64,000 bases of DNA, from positions 62,001-126,000 of the forward strand of contig NZ_JFZB01000005.1 in assembly GCF_000740785.1 (NCBI RefSeq). The letters run 5' to 3'. This DNA comes from Paenirhodobacter enshiensis. GTDB taxonomy: Bacteria > Pseudomonadota > Alphaproteobacteria > Rhodobacterales > Rhodobacteraceae. The stretch's first letter is position 1; every line of letters starts with the position of its first letter. A model generated the notes under the pieces. It searched no databases. It had not been told where the DNA came from and worked only from the letters and a program-made list of their open reading frames with translations. The position numbers were made by a program, and so were the translations under genes. Of the stretch, positions 8,509-18,715 are shown in pieces.

Positions 8509-9189
8509 ATGGTCATGTTGACGCAAGCCGATCTGCCCGCGGAGATCCCGCTGTTCCCGCTGCCCGGCGCACTGCTGCTGCCGCGCGGCAAGCTGCCGCT
8601 GCATATCTTTGAACCCCGCTATCGGCGGATGATCGAGGATTGCATGGCGACGCCCGCGCGACTGATCGGGATGATCGGTGAATGTCGCTGCCGCGGCACG
8701 GTAAGGTTGTCGCAGATCGGCTGCGCCGGACGGCTGACCGCCTTTTCCGAGACCGAGGACGGTCGTTACATGATCACGCTGACCGGCGTGTCGCGGTTTC
8801 GTCTCGGTCGGACGGTCGAGGCGGGAACGACCTATTTGCGGGCGGAGGTCGACTGGCACTGTTTCACCCGCGACCTCGGCCAGCCCGAGAGCGATCCGGC
8901 CTTCGACCGCGACAGTTTCATGCCGCTGCTGGCGCAGTATTTCCATGCGCAGGGCCTCGATGCCGAATGGCAGGAGCTGTGCGATTCGGATGACGAATTC
9001 CTGGTGAATGCGCTCTCGACGCTGCTGCCGTTCTCGGCCGAGGACAAGCAGGCGCTGTTGGAGGCGCCCTGTCTGCCGACGCGGCGCGAGACGCTGGTGA
9101 CGCTGCTGGAACTCGGCGCGCGCGGCGGGCCGGGTCTCGATGGCCCGGATCCGGGGGGCCGGAAGCCGGATTGCGGAGGGCGTCCGTGA
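8509..9189 (+). CDS. LON substrate-binding-domain protein (stand-alone)
   Basis: A 226-residue protein that is only the N-terminal domain of Lon protease, without the ATPase or protease parts. The typical opening is [27 protein letters not shown], and [25 protein letters not shown] marks the helical end. Stand-alone LON-domain proteins are common in Proteobacteria but their role is unknown; substrate recognition or an adaptor role is an inference. ATG 8509 and 8515 are both possible starts. The stop overlaps the next gene start. Confidence 0.82.
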   Translation: MVMLTQADLPAEIPLFPLPGALLLPRGKLPLHIFEPRYRRMIEDCMATPARLIGMIGECRCRGTVRLSQIGCAGRLTAFSETEDGRYMITLTGVSRFRLGRTVEAGTTYLRAEVDWHCFTRDLGQPESDPAFDRDSFMPLLAQYFHAQGLDAEWQELCDSDDEFLVNALSTLLPFSAEDKQALLEAPCLPTRRETLVTLLELGARGGPGLDGPDPGGRKPDCGGRP

Positions 9190-9368
9190 GCGCCGCCGCC
9201 ACCTTCGACCGCCGGATGCTGGAGGCGCTGGTCTGCCCGCTGACCCAGGGGCCGTTGCGCTATGATCCCGAGCGGCAAGAGCTGATCTCGGACCGGGCGC
9301 ATCTGGCCTTCCCGATCCGCGGCGGCATCCCGATCATGATCGAGGACGAGGCCCGGCCGCTGGAGTGA
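9186..9368 (+). CDS. Trm112-like / UPF0434 small zinc-ribbon-type protein
   Basis: A 60-residue protein with the family core [16 protein letters not shown]...[20 protein letters not shown]. Only one of the usual cysteines (VCP) is kept, as in many bacterial members. Eukaryotic Trm112 activates methyltransferases; the bacterial function is not settled. I choose GTG 9186, which overlaps the upstream TGA (GTGA) and has GGAGGG five bases before it. A TTG 5 codons earlier is possible but lacks this spacing. Confidence 0.82.
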   Translation: MSAAATFDRRMLEALVCPLTQGPLRYDPERQELISDRAHLAFPIRGGIPIMIEDEARPLE

Positions 9369-9386
9369 GCCCGGACGAAGGGAAGA

Positions 9387-9450
9387 GAGGGGGCTCTGCC
9401 CCCTCGGGCCTGCGGCCCTCACCCCCGGGATATTTTCGGCGAATCGAAAG
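9387..9450. repeat. Dispersed palindromic intergenic repeat, copy B
   Basis: Reverse complement of the copy A orientation. It carries the inverted repeat GAGGGGGCTCTGCCCCCTC, then GGGCCTGCGGCCC, then CCCCCGGGATATTT and a tail CGGCGAATCGAAAG shared with copies C and D. It fills the space between two converging genes (the Trm112-like gene and the ubiH-type gene), so it may end transcription in both directions. Confidence 0.88.
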
Positions 9451-9453
9451 GGT

Positions 9454-10680
9454 CTAGAGAGCGCGTCCGGTCAGCAGGCGCGGTTGCGCGCCGGCAAGGC
9501 CCGCCGCCTGGCGCATGAAACCGCGGCGCAGCGGGCCGAGCGCCTGAACCACCCCCATGCCCAGATCACGCAGCGGCCGCAGCACCGGGTTGTCGTTCGA
9601 GAACAGCTTGTTGACCGTATCCATGCCAAGCGCGAGCGAGGTCGAATCGAACCGCCGCCAGCCCTGGTAGCGCTCCAGAACGTCGATGGCGCCTATGTCC
9701 TCGCCACGGCGGGTGGCGTCGACGAGGATCTCGGCCAGGGCCGCGACATCGCGCAGGCCGAGGTTCAGCCCCTGCCCGGCGATCGGATGCACGCCATGCG
9801 CCGCATCGCCGATCAGCGCGATGCGCGGCGCGACATAGGCCTTGGCCAGCGTCAGGTTGAGCGGATAGCTGAAGCGCGGACCGGCAAGTTCGATCCGGCC
9901 GAGGAAATCGCCGAAGCGCGGCCGCAGCACGGCGAGGAAATCCTCGTCCGACAGCGCGGCGATGGTGCGGGCACTGGCATCGGGTTCCGACCAGACGATG
10001 GAAGAGCGGTTGCCGGTCAGCGGCAGGATGGCAAGCGGGCCGCCCGGCATGAAAAATTGCTGCGCGATGCCGTTGTGGGGCAGCTCATGCGCGATGGCGG
10101 CGACGAGCGCGGTCTGCCCGTAGCCCCAGCCCTCGCGCCCGATCCCGGCGCGCTCCGCCGTGCCCGAGCGGCGCCCGTCGGCCCCGACCAGCACCCGCCC
10201 CGTCAGGCTGCGCCCGTCGGACAGCGTGACGGTGACGCCGCCTGCCCCGGGCTGCTGCGCGGTGACGCTGGTCTCGGCAATCAGGCTCACCCGCGGATGG
10301 ACGGCCATCGCCTCGGCCAGGGCACGCGACAGGAACCGGTCCTCGAGCATGTAGCCCACCGGGCTCTGGTCCAGCTCGCGGCTGTCGAAATGCAGAAACA
10401 GCGGGCTCGCCCCTTCGCCGGGGCGGCCGTCCGAGGCCTTGACCTCCATCATCGGTTGCGCCTCGGCCGCAAGATCGCGCCACAGGCCGAGCGCGGCCAG
10501 GAGCTTTTGCGAGGCGATGGCAAGCGCATAGGCCCGGCCGTCGAACCCTTCGGCGCCTCGCGCGCGCGCGGGTTGCGCGTCGATCACGGTGACGGTCAGA
10601 CCGGCATCTGCCAGCGCAAGTGCAAGCGCCGGGCCGTTCAGCCCGCCGCCGGCGATCAGGACATCGGAATCGTGTTTCAT
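9454..10680 (-). CDS. UbiH/UbiF/COQ6-family FAD-dependent ubiquinone hydroxylase
   Basis: A 408-residue flavin monooxygenase of ubiquinone ring hydroxylation. It has the N-terminal dinucleotide motif VLIAGGGLNGPALALALADAG, the middle motif VLVGADGRRS and the C-terminal FAD motif LIGDAAHGVHPIAGQGLNLG. Which ring carbon it hydroxylates cannot be told from sequence by eye; alphaproteobacteria often use UbiL or UbiM instead of the E. coli set. The start at 10680 is the last ATG before the flavin motif; the frame is open 44 codons further upstream without family similarity. Two other ubiquinone genes, ubiE and ubiB, are about 12 kb away. Confidence 0.88.
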   Translation of the reverse strand: MKHDSDVLIAGGGLNGPALALALADAGLTVTVIDAQPARARGAEGFDGRAYALAIASQKLLAALGLWRDLAAEAQPMMEVKASDGRPGEGASPLFLHFDSRELDQSPVGYMLEDRFLSRALAEAMAVHPRVSLIAETSVTAQQPGAGGVTVTLSDGRSLTGRVLVGADGRRSGTAERAGIGREGWGYGQTALVAAIAHELPHNGIAQQFFMPGGPLAILPLTGNRSSIVWSEPDASARTIAALSDEDFLAVLRPRFGDFLGRIELAGPRFSYPLNLTLAKAYVAPRIALIGDAAHGVHPIAGQGLNLGLRDVAALAEILVDATRRGEDIGAIDVLERYQGWRRFDSTSLALGMDTVNKLFSNDNPVLRPLRDLGMGVVQALGPLRRGFMRQAAGLAGAQPRLLTGRAL

Positions 10681-10891
10681 GGGCCGAATATGCGCCCTCT
10701 TGCGGGATTGTCCATCGCGCGCACGGGCTTTGGCCTGCGGCACGATGTGCCAGGCCCGCCGGGCCGGCCACAACCCGCGTGTCAATCCGCCGATCAACCC
10801 TTGGCGTGACATGCTTTTTCTGGACGCGGGGTCCGTGCTTCGGTAACCTTCGGGTCAAACGGGGCGAAACGACCCCGAACATGAGGCACAG

Positions 10892-12070
10892 ATGGACACT
10901 CCCGAGCGGTTCTCGAACCTGCCCGAATATGCTTTTCCGCGTCTGCGGAAGCTGCTCGATTCGCATCCCGCAGGCGGCGAGACGATCAACCTGACCATCG
11001 GCGAACCGAAGCACGCGATGCCGGGCTTCGTGGCCGGGGTGCTGGCCGAAAACATGGCTGGTTTCGGCAAGTATCCGCCGAACGACGGCACGCCCGAGCT
11101 GCTCGATGCGATTTCGGGCTGGATCGGGCGGCGCTACAAGGTCGATGTCGGCCCCGAGCGGATCATGCAGCTCAACGGCACGCGCGAGGGGCTGTTCAAC
11201 GCCGCCATCGCGCTGAGCCCGGAGACCAAGAACGGCCGCAAGCCCGTCGTGCTGATCCCGAACCCGTTCTATCAGGTCTACGCGGTCGCCGCCGTCGAGG
11301 TGGGCGCCGAGCCCGTCTTCGTCCCGGCGACCGAGGAAACCGGCTTCCTGCCCGATTACGAGGCGCTGCCGGCCGAGATCCTCGATCGCGTGACCATCGC
11401 CTATCTGTGCAGCCCCGCCAATCCGCAGGGCTCTGTCGCGCCGCGCGATTATCTGGCGCGGCTGCTGCATCTGGCGGAAAAGCACGATTTCCGGCTGTTC
11501 TCGGACGAGTGCTACGCCGAAATCTACCGCAATGCGCCGCCGCCCGGCGCGCTCGAAGTCGCGGCCGAGGAAGGCATCGACCCCGAGCGCGTGGTGGTGT
11601 TCAACTCGCTGTCGAAGCGCTCGAACCTGCCGGGGCTGCGTTCGGGCTTCGTCGCGGGCGGGACCGAGGCGGTGCGTCTGATGCGCCGGCTGCGCTCGTA
11701 TACCGGGGCGCCGGTGCCGCTGCCGTTGCAGCGCGTGTCGGAACGGGTCTGGTCCGACGAGGCGCATGTCATCGAAAACCGCGCGCTTTACGCCGAGAAA
11801 TACCGTGACGCCGAGGAGATCTTCTCCGGCGTCAACAGCTTCCGGATGCCCGAGGGCGGCTTCTTCCTGTGGCTGCCGGTCGAGGATGGCGAGGCGGCGG
11901 CGCTGAAGCTGTGGACCGAAACCGGGGTGCGCGTCCTGCCGGGTGCCTACCTCGCGCGCGAGGCGGACGGCTTCAACCCCGGCAAGGGATATATCCGGGT
12001 GGCTCTGGTCGCCCCAAGAGAAGAAACGCGGCGCGGGCTGATCCAGCTTCGCGACTGCCTCTACACGTAA
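10892..12070 (+). CDS. dapC: PLP-dependent aminotransferase, DapC-like (succinyldiaminopimelate aminotransferase)
   Basis: A 392-residue fold-type I aminotransferase. Landmarks: [13 protein letters not shown] near the N-terminus, [12 protein letters not shown] and SDECYAEIY, and the PLP lysine Lys242 in [17 protein letters not shown]. The C-terminal arginine for the carboxylate is in GYIRVALV. Alphaproteobacterial proteins of this type are usually annotated as N-succinyldiaminopimelate aminotransferase (lysine/peptidoglycan branch), which fits the presence of dapF in the window. A general aspartate/alanine aminotransferase remains possible. ftsK follows after 11 nt. Confidence 0.78.
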   Translation: MDTPERFSNLPEYAFPRLRKLLDSHPAGGETINLTIGEPKHAMPGFVAGVLAENMAGFGKYPPNDGTPELLDAISGWIGRRYKVDVGPERIMQLNGTREGLFNAAIALSPETKNGRKPVVLIPNPFYQVYAVAAVEVGAEPVFVPATEETGFLPDYEALPAEILDRVTIAYLCSPANPQGSVAPRDYLARLLHLAEKHDFRLFSDECYAEIYRNAPPPGALEVAAEEGIDPERVVVFNSLSKRSNLPGLRSGFVAGGTEAVRLMRRLRSYTGAPVPLPLQRVSERVWSDEAHVIENRALYAEKYRDAEEIFSGVNSFRMPEGGFFLWLPVEDGEAAALKLWTETGVRVLPGAYLAREADGFNPGKGYIRVALVAPREETRRGLIQLRDCLYT

Positions 12071-12081
12071 CGAGGATCGGC

Positions 12082-15000
12082 ATGGCATCGTATCAGGCAC
12101 GGCAGCGAGACCCGCTGCTGGATCAGAATACCCAGGCAGCGCTGGAACGGCGGGGCAAAGAACTGCTGGGCGCGGTTCTGGTGGTTCTGGGGGTGCTGAC
12201 GGCGATGCTTCTGGGCAGTTACGCGCCCGATGATCCCAGCTGGATGGCGGTTTCCAGTGCCCCGGTGCACAACTGGCTGGGCCGGATCGGGGCGGGGATC
12301 GCCTCGCCGATGATCGTGATCGTGGGCAAGGGCGCCTGGCTGGTGCCTTGCGGTCTTGCCGTCTGGGGGATGCGCTTCATCCTTCACATCGGCGAAGAGC
12401 GGCTGAGCGGACGCATCGTGTTCTTCCCGATCGCGGTGGCGGTGGCCTCGGTGTTCTCGGCGCTGCTGGTGCCGGGGGCGGAATGGCGTCAGGCCTACGG
12501 GCTCGGCGGACATTTCGGCGACATGATCGCGGGATCGTTGCTCGGCATTTCGCCGGTGTCGGGCTCGTTCGGGCTGACGCTGATGTCGGTGGTGCTGTTC
12601 TTCGCGATGATCGCGATGACGCTGTTCGTGCTGGGCTTCGAGAAGACCGAACTCGGCACGATGGCGCGGGTCGCGGCGCTGAGCGCGGCAACCCTCTACG
12701 ACCGGGCGATGAACGCGCTCGGCACAGGCGCGATGGCCTCGGTTCAGGCCGCGCGACAGGCGGCCGAACATGCCCGCCAGCGCCGCGCCGAAGCCGCCCG
12801 CCAGGCCGCCGAGCTTGCCGCATGGGAACAGCAGCAGGCCGAATTGCAGCAGCGGGACTGGTCGGTGGACGACGGATATGCGCCGCAGCCGACCCGCTCC
12901 GCCTCGCGGGTGCGTCGCGCCCCCGAGCCGATGTCCGACGCCTATGACGACCCCCGCGCCGAGCTGATCGAACCGCAGTGGGACAATGTTTTCGAAGACG
13001 ACGACACCCCTGCCCCGCCGCCCGAGCGCATCCGCGCCCGCATCGCGCGCGCCGTCCAGACCCGCGCCGAGGCTGTGCCGCCGGCCGCGCCCGCGATGCA
13101 GGACAGCTATTACGCCGAACCGCGCACCCCGCTGCGGGCGGAACCGCGCGACAGCCGGGCCGCCGCCGCGCCGGTGGCCCCCACGGCCTCCCCTGTCGCT
13201 CCCGCTCCCGCTCCGGTGACGGCGCCAGCTCCGGCCACGCCGGCCTCGGTGCTCGCGGCGGTGGCGGCCCGGCTCTCGCGCGGTGCGCGGGCGGCTGCCG
13301 CGCCCGCTCCGGTCGCGCCGCCGCTGCGCCGCGCCGAGCCCCCGCTTCAGGCGCAGCCGCGCTACATGCCGGGCCTTTCGGCACATTCCGGCTTCAGCGC
13401 CCCCCGCCCCGCCGCGCCGCCGCGCCCGGCAGAGCCGCTGCGCCCCCGGATGCCGGAACCGCCCGTCATGGCGCCCGAACCTGCTCCCGAGGCGGACCTC
13501 TATGAAGCGCCCGGAGATATCGCGCCCGCCGAAGCCGGCTGGACCGCTCCGTCCCGGCGCGAGGTCGTGGCCGCGCCCGAGGAAGACGACTTCGACCGCA
13601 ACGCCTTCGCCACCCTCGACGAGGACGACGATGACGACGACGCGATTCCGCCGCTGCCGGCACATGCCGGCCTGATCCGTCAGGCCAGCCCGGCCGCAGC
13701 ACCCGAGCGCCGCGTGATGACCGCGCCGCGCAAGGCCCCTGCCCCCTCGCGGCAGGCCGTGGCCGAGGCGCAGCCCCGGCTGGGCCTTGAGGCCTCGGGC
13801 CATCCCGCTTACGAGACCCCGCCGTTGAGCCTTCTCGCCAATCCCACGACGATCGAACGGCACATGCTGTCGGACGAGGCGCTGGAAGAGAACGCGCGGA
13901 TGCTGGAAAGCGTGCTCGAGGATTACGGCGTGAAGGGCGAGATCGTCTCGGTCCGCCCCGGCCCCGTGGTCACGATGTATGAACTCGAACCCGCGCCGGG
14001 TCTGAAGGCCAGCCGGGTGATCGGGCTCGCCGACGACATTGCACGCTCGATGTCGGCGCTGTCGGCGCGTGTTTCGACGGTGCCGGGCCGCTCTGTCATC
14101 GGCATCGAGCTGCCGAACGTGCACCGCGAAAAGGTTCTGCTGCGCGAGATCCTCGCCTCGCGCGATTTCGGCGACAGCAACATGCGGTTGCCGCTCGCGC
14201 TCGGCAAGGATATCGGCGGGGCGCCGGTGATCGCCAACCTCTCCAAGATGCCGCATCTGCTGATCGCGGGCACCACCGGCTCGGGCAAGTCGGTGGCGAT
14301 CAACACGATGATCCTGTCGCTGCTTTACAAGCTGTCGCCCGAGGAATGCCGCCTCATCATGGTCGACCCGAAGATGCTGGAACTGTCGGTCTATGATGGC
14401 ATCCCGCATCTGCTGAGCCCCGTCGTCACCGACCCGAAGAAAGCCGTCGTGGCGCTGAAATGGGTCGTCGGCGAGATGGAAGAGCGCTATCGCAAGATGT
14501 CCAAGATGGGCGTGCGCAACATCGAGGGCTACAACGGCCGCGTCCGCGAGGCGCTGTCGAAGAACGAGATGTTCAAGCGCACCGTCCAGACCGGCTTCGA
14601 CGAGGAAACCGGCGAGCCGGTGTTCGAGACCGAGGAATTCCAGCCGCAGGCCTTCCCCTATATCGTCGTCATCGTCGACGAGATGGCCGATCTGATGATG
14701 GTCGCCGGCAAGGAAATCGAGGCCTGCATCCAGCGTCTGGCGCAGATGGCGCGCGCCTCGGGCATCCACCTGATCATGGCGACGCAGCGGCCTTCGGTCG
14801 ACGTCATCACCGGCACGATCAAGGCGAACTTCCCCACCCGGATCTCGTTCCAGGTGACCTCGAAGATCGACAGCCGCACCATTCTGGGCGAACAGGGCGC
14901 CGAGCAGCTTCTGGGCATGGGCGACATGCTTTACATGGGCACCGGCTCGCGCATCACCCGTATCCACGGCCCCTTCGTCAGCGACGAGGAGGTCGAGGAA

Positions 15001-15315
15001 ATCGTCAACCATCTGAAATCCTTCGGGCCGCCGGAATACATGTCGGGCGTGGTCGAGGGGCCGGACGAGGAAATGGCGAGCGACATCGACCAGGTTCTCG
15101 GCCTCGGCGGCAACAGCGAAGGCGAGGATGCGCTGTACGATCAGGCGGTGGCGATCGTGGCGCGGGACCGGAAATGCTCGACCTCCTACATCCAGCGCAA
15201 GCTGGGCATCGGCTACAACAAGGCCGCGCGGCTGGTCGAGCAGATGGAGGACGAGGGCGTCGTCAGCCCGGCGAACCACGTCGGTAAGCGCGAGATCCTG
15301 GTCCCCGAGGCGTAA
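12082..15315 (+). CDS. ftsK: DNA translocase FtsK
   Basis: A 1077-residue septal DNA pump for chromosome dimer resolution and terminus segregation. There are four membrane helices in residues about 25-190 (for example [20 protein letters not shown]), then a roughly 370-residue Ala/Pro/Arg-rich linker (about 220-590), then the RecA-like motor. Walker A is at about 727-736 ([11 protein letters not shown]) and Walker B in [13 protein letters not shown]. The C-terminal winged-helix gamma domain ([20 protein letters not shown]) reads KOPS. ATG 12082 is preceded by CGAGGATCGGC. The motor is highly conserved, while the linker is low-complexity and likely variable between relatives. A strong terminator follows. 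Confidence 0.95.
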   Translation: MASYQARQRDPLLDQNTQAALERRGKELLGAVLVVLGVLTAMLLGSYAPDDPSWMAVSSAPVHNWLGRIGAGIASPMIVIVGKGAWLVPCGLAVWGMRFILHIGEERLSGRIVFFPIAVAVASVFSALLVPGAEWRQAYGLGGHFGDMIAGSLLGISPVSGSFGLTLMSVVLFFAMIAMTLFVLGFEKTELGTMARVAALSAATLYDRAMNALGTGAMASVQAARQAAEHARQRRAEAARQAAELAAWEQQQAELQQRDWSVDDGYAPQPTRSASRVRRAPEPMSDAYDDPRAELIEPQWDNVFEDDDTPAPPPERIRARIARAVQTRAEAVPPAAPAMQDSYYAEPRTPLRAEPRDSRAAAAPVAPTASPVAPAPAPVTAPAPATPASVLAAVAARLSRGARAAAAPAPVAPPLRRAEPPLQAQPRYMPGLSAHSGFSAPRPAAPPRPAEPLRPRMPEPPVMAPEPAPEADLYEAPGDIAPAEAGWTAPSRREVVAAPEEDDFDRNAFATLDEDDDDDDAIPPLPAHAGLIRQASPAAAPERRVMTAPRKAPAPSRQAVAEAQPRLGLEASGHPAYETPPLSLLANPTTIERHMLSDEALEENARMLESVLEDYGVKGEIVSVRPGPVVTMYELEPAPGLKASRVIGLADDIARSMSALSARVSTVPGRSVIGIELPNVHREKVLLREILASRDFGDSNMRLPLALGKDIGGAPVIANLSKMPHLLIAGTTGSGKSVAINTMILSLLYKLSPEECRLIMVDPKMLELSVYDGIPHLLSPVVTDPKKAVVALKWVVGEMEERYRKMSKMGVRNIEGYNGRVREALSKNEMFKRTVQTGFDEETGEPVFETEEFQPQAFPYIVVIVDEMADLMMVAGKEIEACIQRLAQMARASGIHLIMATQRPSVDVITGTIKANFPTRISFQVTSKIDSRTILGEQGAEQLLGMGDMLYMGTGSRITRIHGPFVSDEEVEEIVNHLKSFGPPEYMSGVVEGPDEEMASDIDQVLGLGGNSEGEDALYDQAVAIVARDRKCSTSYIQRKLGIGYNKAARLVEQMEDEGVVSPANHVGKREILVPEA

Positions 15316-15357
15316 CCCCACCCCGGCCCGATGCCCGGCCCAATGCCCGGAACGTGA

Positions 15358-15394
15358 AGAAAGCCCCGCCCGAGGTGATCCGGCGGGGCTTTCT
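15358..15394 (+). terminator. Rho-independent terminator after ftsK
   Basis: A perfect 13-bp stem (AGAAAGCCCCGCC / GGCGGGGCTTTCT) with an 11-nt loop, 43 nt after the ftsK stop. The A/T steps at the base of the stem serve as the U-tract, and read in reverse they would also terminate minus-strand transcripts. It separates ftsK from lolA. Confidence 0.88.
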
Positions 15395-15424
15395 GCTCGA
15401 TCGGCTCTGCGCTATCTTGCGGGC

Positions 15425-16024
15425 ATGAACATGCTTCGTTTCGCGCTCGCGCCCGTCCTTGCCCTGACCCTCGCGGTTCCCGCCTTCGCCGACAAGATCC
15501 CGTTGGCGACGCTGTCGGCCTATCTGAACGGGCTGACGACGGCTCAGGCCAAGTTCACCCAGGTGAATTCCGACGGCTCGCTTTCGACCGGGACGATCTA
15601 CATCCGCCGACCGGGCCGGGTGCGGTTCGAGTATAACACCGACAAGACGCTTGTTCTGGCCTCGGGCGGAACGGTGGCGGTGTTCGACCCGAAGTCGAAC
15701 CAGCCGCCGCAGCAATACCCGCTGTCTCGCACGCCGCTGAACCTGATCCTGGCGGCGAATGTGGATCTGGGGCGCTCGAACATGGTGGTGGGGCACACCA
15801 GCGACGACAAGACCACGACCGTCGTCGCGCAGGACCCGGACCATCCGGATTACGGCTCGATCAGTCTGGTGTTCACCGCCAATCCGACAGAGCTGCGGCA
15901 GTGGACCGTGACCGACGACAGCGGATCGAAGACGGTGGTGATCTTGCAGAACCTGCAGACCGGCGTGGACCTGCCGGCGAGCCTGTTCAGCATCGACACC
16001 GAGACCCAGAAGCGCCGTCAGTAA
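15425..16024 (+). CDS. lolA: Outer-membrane lipoprotein carrier protein LolA
   Basis: A 199-residue periplasmic chaperone that ferries lipoproteins from LolCDE to the outer membrane. The signal peptide is residues 1-22 (cut after AFA). The mature part opens with the typical LATLSAYLNGLTTAQAKFTQ and has RPGRVRFEYN, which lines the lipid cavity in this family. ATG 15425 and 15431 are both possible starts. The 3' end converges with the SLT lipoprotein gene, 24 nt apart. Confidence 0.93.
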   Translation: MNMLRFALAPVLALTLAVPAFADKIPLATLSAYLNGLTTAQAKFTQVNSDGSLSTGTIYIRRPGRVRFEYNTDKTLVLASGGTVAVFDPKSNQPPQQYPLSRTPLNLILAANVDLGRSNMVVGHTSDDKTTTVVAQDPDHPDYGSISLVFTANPTELRQWTVTDDSGSKTVVILQNLQTGVDLPASLFSIDTETQKRRQ

Positions 16025-16048
16025 ACGGCATCTGCGGGCCGGGCCCGC

Positions 16049-16624
16049 TCAGCCCCGGCAGCTGTTGAGCTGATTGCGATACATGTCGGAGCGCGACTGA
16101 ACCCGGTTCGCCACGCCCATCAACCAGCCCTTGGCATTGTGCGAGCCGTTCGCATAGCCCTGACGCCCCTCGTGATAGGCCAGATACTGGCTGCGCGCAT
16201 CCCACTTGGAAATCCCCAGCGAGCGCGACGTGCCGTCCATGTACCAGCCCAGGAAATCCGAGGCGTCCGCGAACTTGTTGCGCCGCGCACTGTAACGGCC
16301 GGTGTCGCGCTGATAGTCGCGCCAGGTCGAATCGAGGGCCTGACTGAACCCATAGGCAGAACTTTGCCGCCCCAGCGGAATGATCCCGAGTGCGTAGCGA
16401 TGCGGCGTCTTGGCATCGCCCACGAACTTCGATTCGGCGTGGAACGTTGCCATCTGAACCGGAACCGGCACGCCCCAGCGCGCTTCAGTCCGACGCATGG
16501 CATTGTAATAATCGGGTTTTTCCCGTGCCAGAGCACATGCGTTATCGAGGTTGCGCGGCGCGTGCGACCCGCCACCGCAAGACGCGACCATCAGCAGGAT
16601 GGCCAGTTTCAGGAACTTGTTCAT
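16049..16624 (-). CDS. Lipoprotein with lytic-transglycosylase (SLT) type domain
   Basis: A 191-residue protein with a lipoprotein signal (lipobox VASC, Cys16). The mature part matches small SLT-like enzymes: a likely catalytic Glu in QMATFHAESKFVGDAKT, then YGFSQALDSTWRDYQRDTG and the C-terminal YLAYHEGRQGY. It probably cleaves peptidoglycan from the outer- or inner-membrane face. The start is ATG 16624; the frame stays open upstream through sequence that looks non-coding. It is a potential LolA client encoded next to lolA. Exact specificity is unknown. Confidence 0.8.
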   Translation of the reverse strand: MNKFLKLAILLMVASCGGGSHAPRNLDNACALAREKPDYYNAMRRTEARWGVPVPVQMATFHAESKFVGDAKTPHRYALGIIPLGRQSSAYGFSQALDSTWRDYQRDTGRYSARRNKFADASDFLGWYMDGTSRSLGISKWDARSQYLAYHEGRQGYANGSHNAKGWLMGVANRVQSRSDMYRNQLNSCRG

Positions 16625-17924
16625 GACTGCTCTGCCCTCGGGGCGTTGTTTTCGACAGTTTACGAAAAATCCTCCCGCTGTGGAATGGCAAAGCGATGCA
16701 GCGGCAACGGTCGGCGCACGGCGGGGCAATGGCCCGGAACGGCGCATATCGCGAAGAGCGCCCGGCCGTCTCGCGTGGAGGACCGTGCAAGGCCGACTCC
16801 GCGTGCGGCCCCGGACAAAGCGGCGCCGGCAGCGTCCGGTGAAGCCGCGACGCATTCGCGCCTCACCGGTCATCAGATCCGACACGGCGACGGCTGCGTC
16901 CTCTTCCGGAAAATGCCCGCGGCGCGCGATACGACCCGGTTCATTCGGCACGGCGCCATGCGAAGCCAGGAGCCGGCCAGTCAGAAGGCCGCGCAGCCCC
17001 CAACAGATCGCGGCCCTCAGCGCCACCGTTTCTGATCCGGCAGATCCCGACGCCCTGAACGGGCCAGATCCGGACCTGGAAGTGCCCCGACGCTCACACG
17101 CAACAGACGGGGAAGGAATGCAGGATGGTCACGGGATTGCACGGCACCGTCACCGATTTCAGGCCCACCGGCCTTTGCCGACATCCATTCGTGAATCCGA
17201 TGCGCCTACCGAAATCCACATCCTGCGCATTTGCCACGATGGATAATCTTCGTCTCCGCAGAGGGCCGCCCCACGATATCCGGGCAAAGGAGTTCCCATA
17301 ATTACAATGGCCTACGGCACATTTCCCGCCCGATCTTTCGTGTGCCCCCCCTTTCAGCTCAACCCGCGTCATGAAATCGCGAAAGCCGTCCCGGCCTTTC
17401 TTCGGTAAAGAGGACACATCCCATCGGAGCGGGCGCGACCCGCAGGTCAAACATCCCGACACCACAACCGGATTTGACCCCGACCAGGGGATTCCGTTCA
17501 TGCCCCCCGACGATGTTGAAACTTGCAAGAACAAGCCGACGGCGCAAAGCTTCATGCGGCTCCGAACCCATTCCCGTCTGACAGCTGACGCCCCGGGGCT
17601 CCACAGCGAATTCAGGCCCGCCGCACGCTCTCGGCTCGCTCCGCGAACCCGACGACCCAACAGCGGTTCTCCGGGCGCTATCCGCCCTGCGTGAGGCACA
17701 GACCCGCGCCCGCCGGAGCTCTGTTCTTATCCGATCTCAGCGACTGATTCGGCCCGATGCACCGTCAGAACATATCTGACGTCATCTCTTTATGATCGTC
17801 CTCCTCATGATCGTGAAGCGCCCCCCCCGGCCATCGAGCCCACCTTCCGGTGGACGCCTGACGGTTGTCTCCGCCAGACGGTCTGCTGTGGACAGCGAAG
17901 CCTCAGCCGGATAGCAAGTCCGGC
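16625..17924. other. 1.3-kb region without a convincing gene
   Basis: Several open frames cross this stretch (for example 17094-17699 minus, 17371-17694 plus) but none has a recognisable domain, a good ribosome-binding site or codon use like the neighbours; their translations are rich in Arg, Pro, Ser and Cys. GC looks lower than in flanking genes, especially 17100-17820. I see no transposase remnant or tRNA. The right end holds a 7-5-7 inverted repeat (17763-17781) and a direct repeat ATGATCGT (17792 and 17807) upstream of hspQ. It could be decayed coding sequence or hold a non-coding RNA. Confidence 0.6.
17763..17781. promoter_or_regulatory. Inverted repeat upstream of hspQ (possible operator)
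   Basis: CGTCAGA-ACATA-TCTGACG is a perfect 7-bp inverted repeat with a 5-bp AT-rich centre, 144 bp before hspQ. The geometry suits a dimeric DNA-binding regulator. No known operator is recognised, so the role is speculative. Confidence 0.35.
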
Positions 17925-18263
17925 ATGAAAAGTACCGCACCCACGACTTGGGCCAGATACGGCCTCGGACAGGTCGTCCGTCACCGCAAGCACGGGTTTC
18001 GCGGAGTCGTCTTCGATGTCGATCCGGTGTTTTCAAATGATGAGGACTGGTATCTTTCCATCCCTGAAGCCGAGCGCCCGGTCAAGGATCAGCCGTTCTA
18101 TCACCTGCTCGCCTGCACCGATGACAACAGCTATGTCGCTTATGTGTCGGAACAAAACCTTGAGCCAGACGATAGCGGCGAACCAGTCGAGCACCCCGAT
18201 CTCGCAGATATGTTCGGAGACTTTCACGGCGGCCATTACGACCCCTATGTCGCGCTGAACTGA
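17925..18263 (+). CDS. hspQ: Heat-shock protein HspQ (hemimethylated-DNA-binding / YccV-like)
   Basis: A 112-residue small protein with the YccV-like fold: YGLGQVVRHRKHGFRGVVFDVDPVF, then DQPFYHLLA and the C-terminal YVAYVSEQNLEPD. In enterobacteria HspQ is a heat-induced adaptor that enhances Lon specificity. The ATG at 17925 is the natural start; an open frame 20 codons longer is not conserved in character. No strong ribosome-binding site is seen. The opposite-strand kinase gene ends 1 nt after its stop. Confidence 0.88.
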   Translation: MKSTAPTTWARYGLGQVVRHRKHGFRGVVFDVDPVFSNDEDWYLSIPEAERPVKDQPFYHLLACTDDNSYVAYVSEQNLEPDDSGEPVEHPDLADMFGDFHGGHYDPYVALN

Positions 18264-18264
18264 C

Positions 18265-18708
18265 TCAGACCGTCATATGGAACGTGATGAGGTTGCAGCC
18301 GTCTTCACGCCGGTAATGAATTTCCCGCGTCAGATCGCGAATCAGAAAGGTTCCAAACCCTCCCTCCGGCAAGTCCGCCGGAACCGGGCGCGAACATCGC
18401 GGCGGGCCGGTCTGAAACAAACCGGCTGGAATCTCGTCTCCCCGGTCCGAAACCGTGCAGAACAGATCTGATTTATCCAGCATCAACGACAACCGGATAC
18501 GCCCGGCGCACCCTGCGGGATAGCCATGCTCGCCGATATTGTTGAGAATCTCCGCAAGAACGATCTCAACCGAACCGGCGACATCCTCGGGCAGAAGCAG
18601 GCGCAGATATCGCGCGGCACTGCACAGAATCGCGCGGATCGCCTCCGGCGTCGCATCGAAGACCCGGCTGTAATAGCCATGCTCCGCACAGGGGCCCGGA
18701 TGCGCCAT
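18265..18708 (-). CDS. RsbW-like anti-sigma serine kinase (HATPase_c), RbaW-type
   Basis: A 147-residue GHKL ATPase domain alone: the N-box is EIVLAEILNNIGEHGY, the G1 box is VSDRGDEIP and the G2 region is DLPEGGFGTFLIRDL. Proteins of this form phosphorylate an STAS partner and bind sigma or other targets. I choose ATG 18708, which follows GAGGCGATC and sits 7 nt after the STAS stop. Upstream GTG 18738 and ATG 18726 lack such a site. The gene order STAS then kinase matches rbaV-rbaW of Rhodobacter capsulatus, which influence gene-transfer-agent production; that equivalence is inferred. Confidence 0.8.
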   Translation of the reverse strand: MAHPGPCAEHGYYSRVFDATPEAIRAILCSAARYLRLLLPEDVAGSVEIVLAEILNNIGEHGYPAGCAGRIRLSLMLDKSDLFCTVSDRGDEIPAGLFQTGPPRCSRPVPADLPEGGFGTFLIRDLTREIHYRREDGCNLITFHMTV

Positions 18709-18715
18709 GATCGCC

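Noticed and set aside
12061-15321. A 1086-codon open frame on the minus strand opposite ftsK
   Set aside because: It mirrors ftsK and gives a His/Arg/Asp/Gly-rich translation with no domain. It is a high-GC shadow; similar long frames oppose nrtA, addB, addA and tamB and were also left out.
17371-17694. A 107-codon plus-strand frame overlapping the previous one
   Set aside because: Proline/arginine-rich, antisense to the other frame, no motif or start signal.
17094-17699. A 201-codon open frame in the low-coding region
   Set aside because: No ribosome-binding site, no known motif, and an odd composition (many Cys, Trp, Gly, Arg). I cannot support it as a gene.
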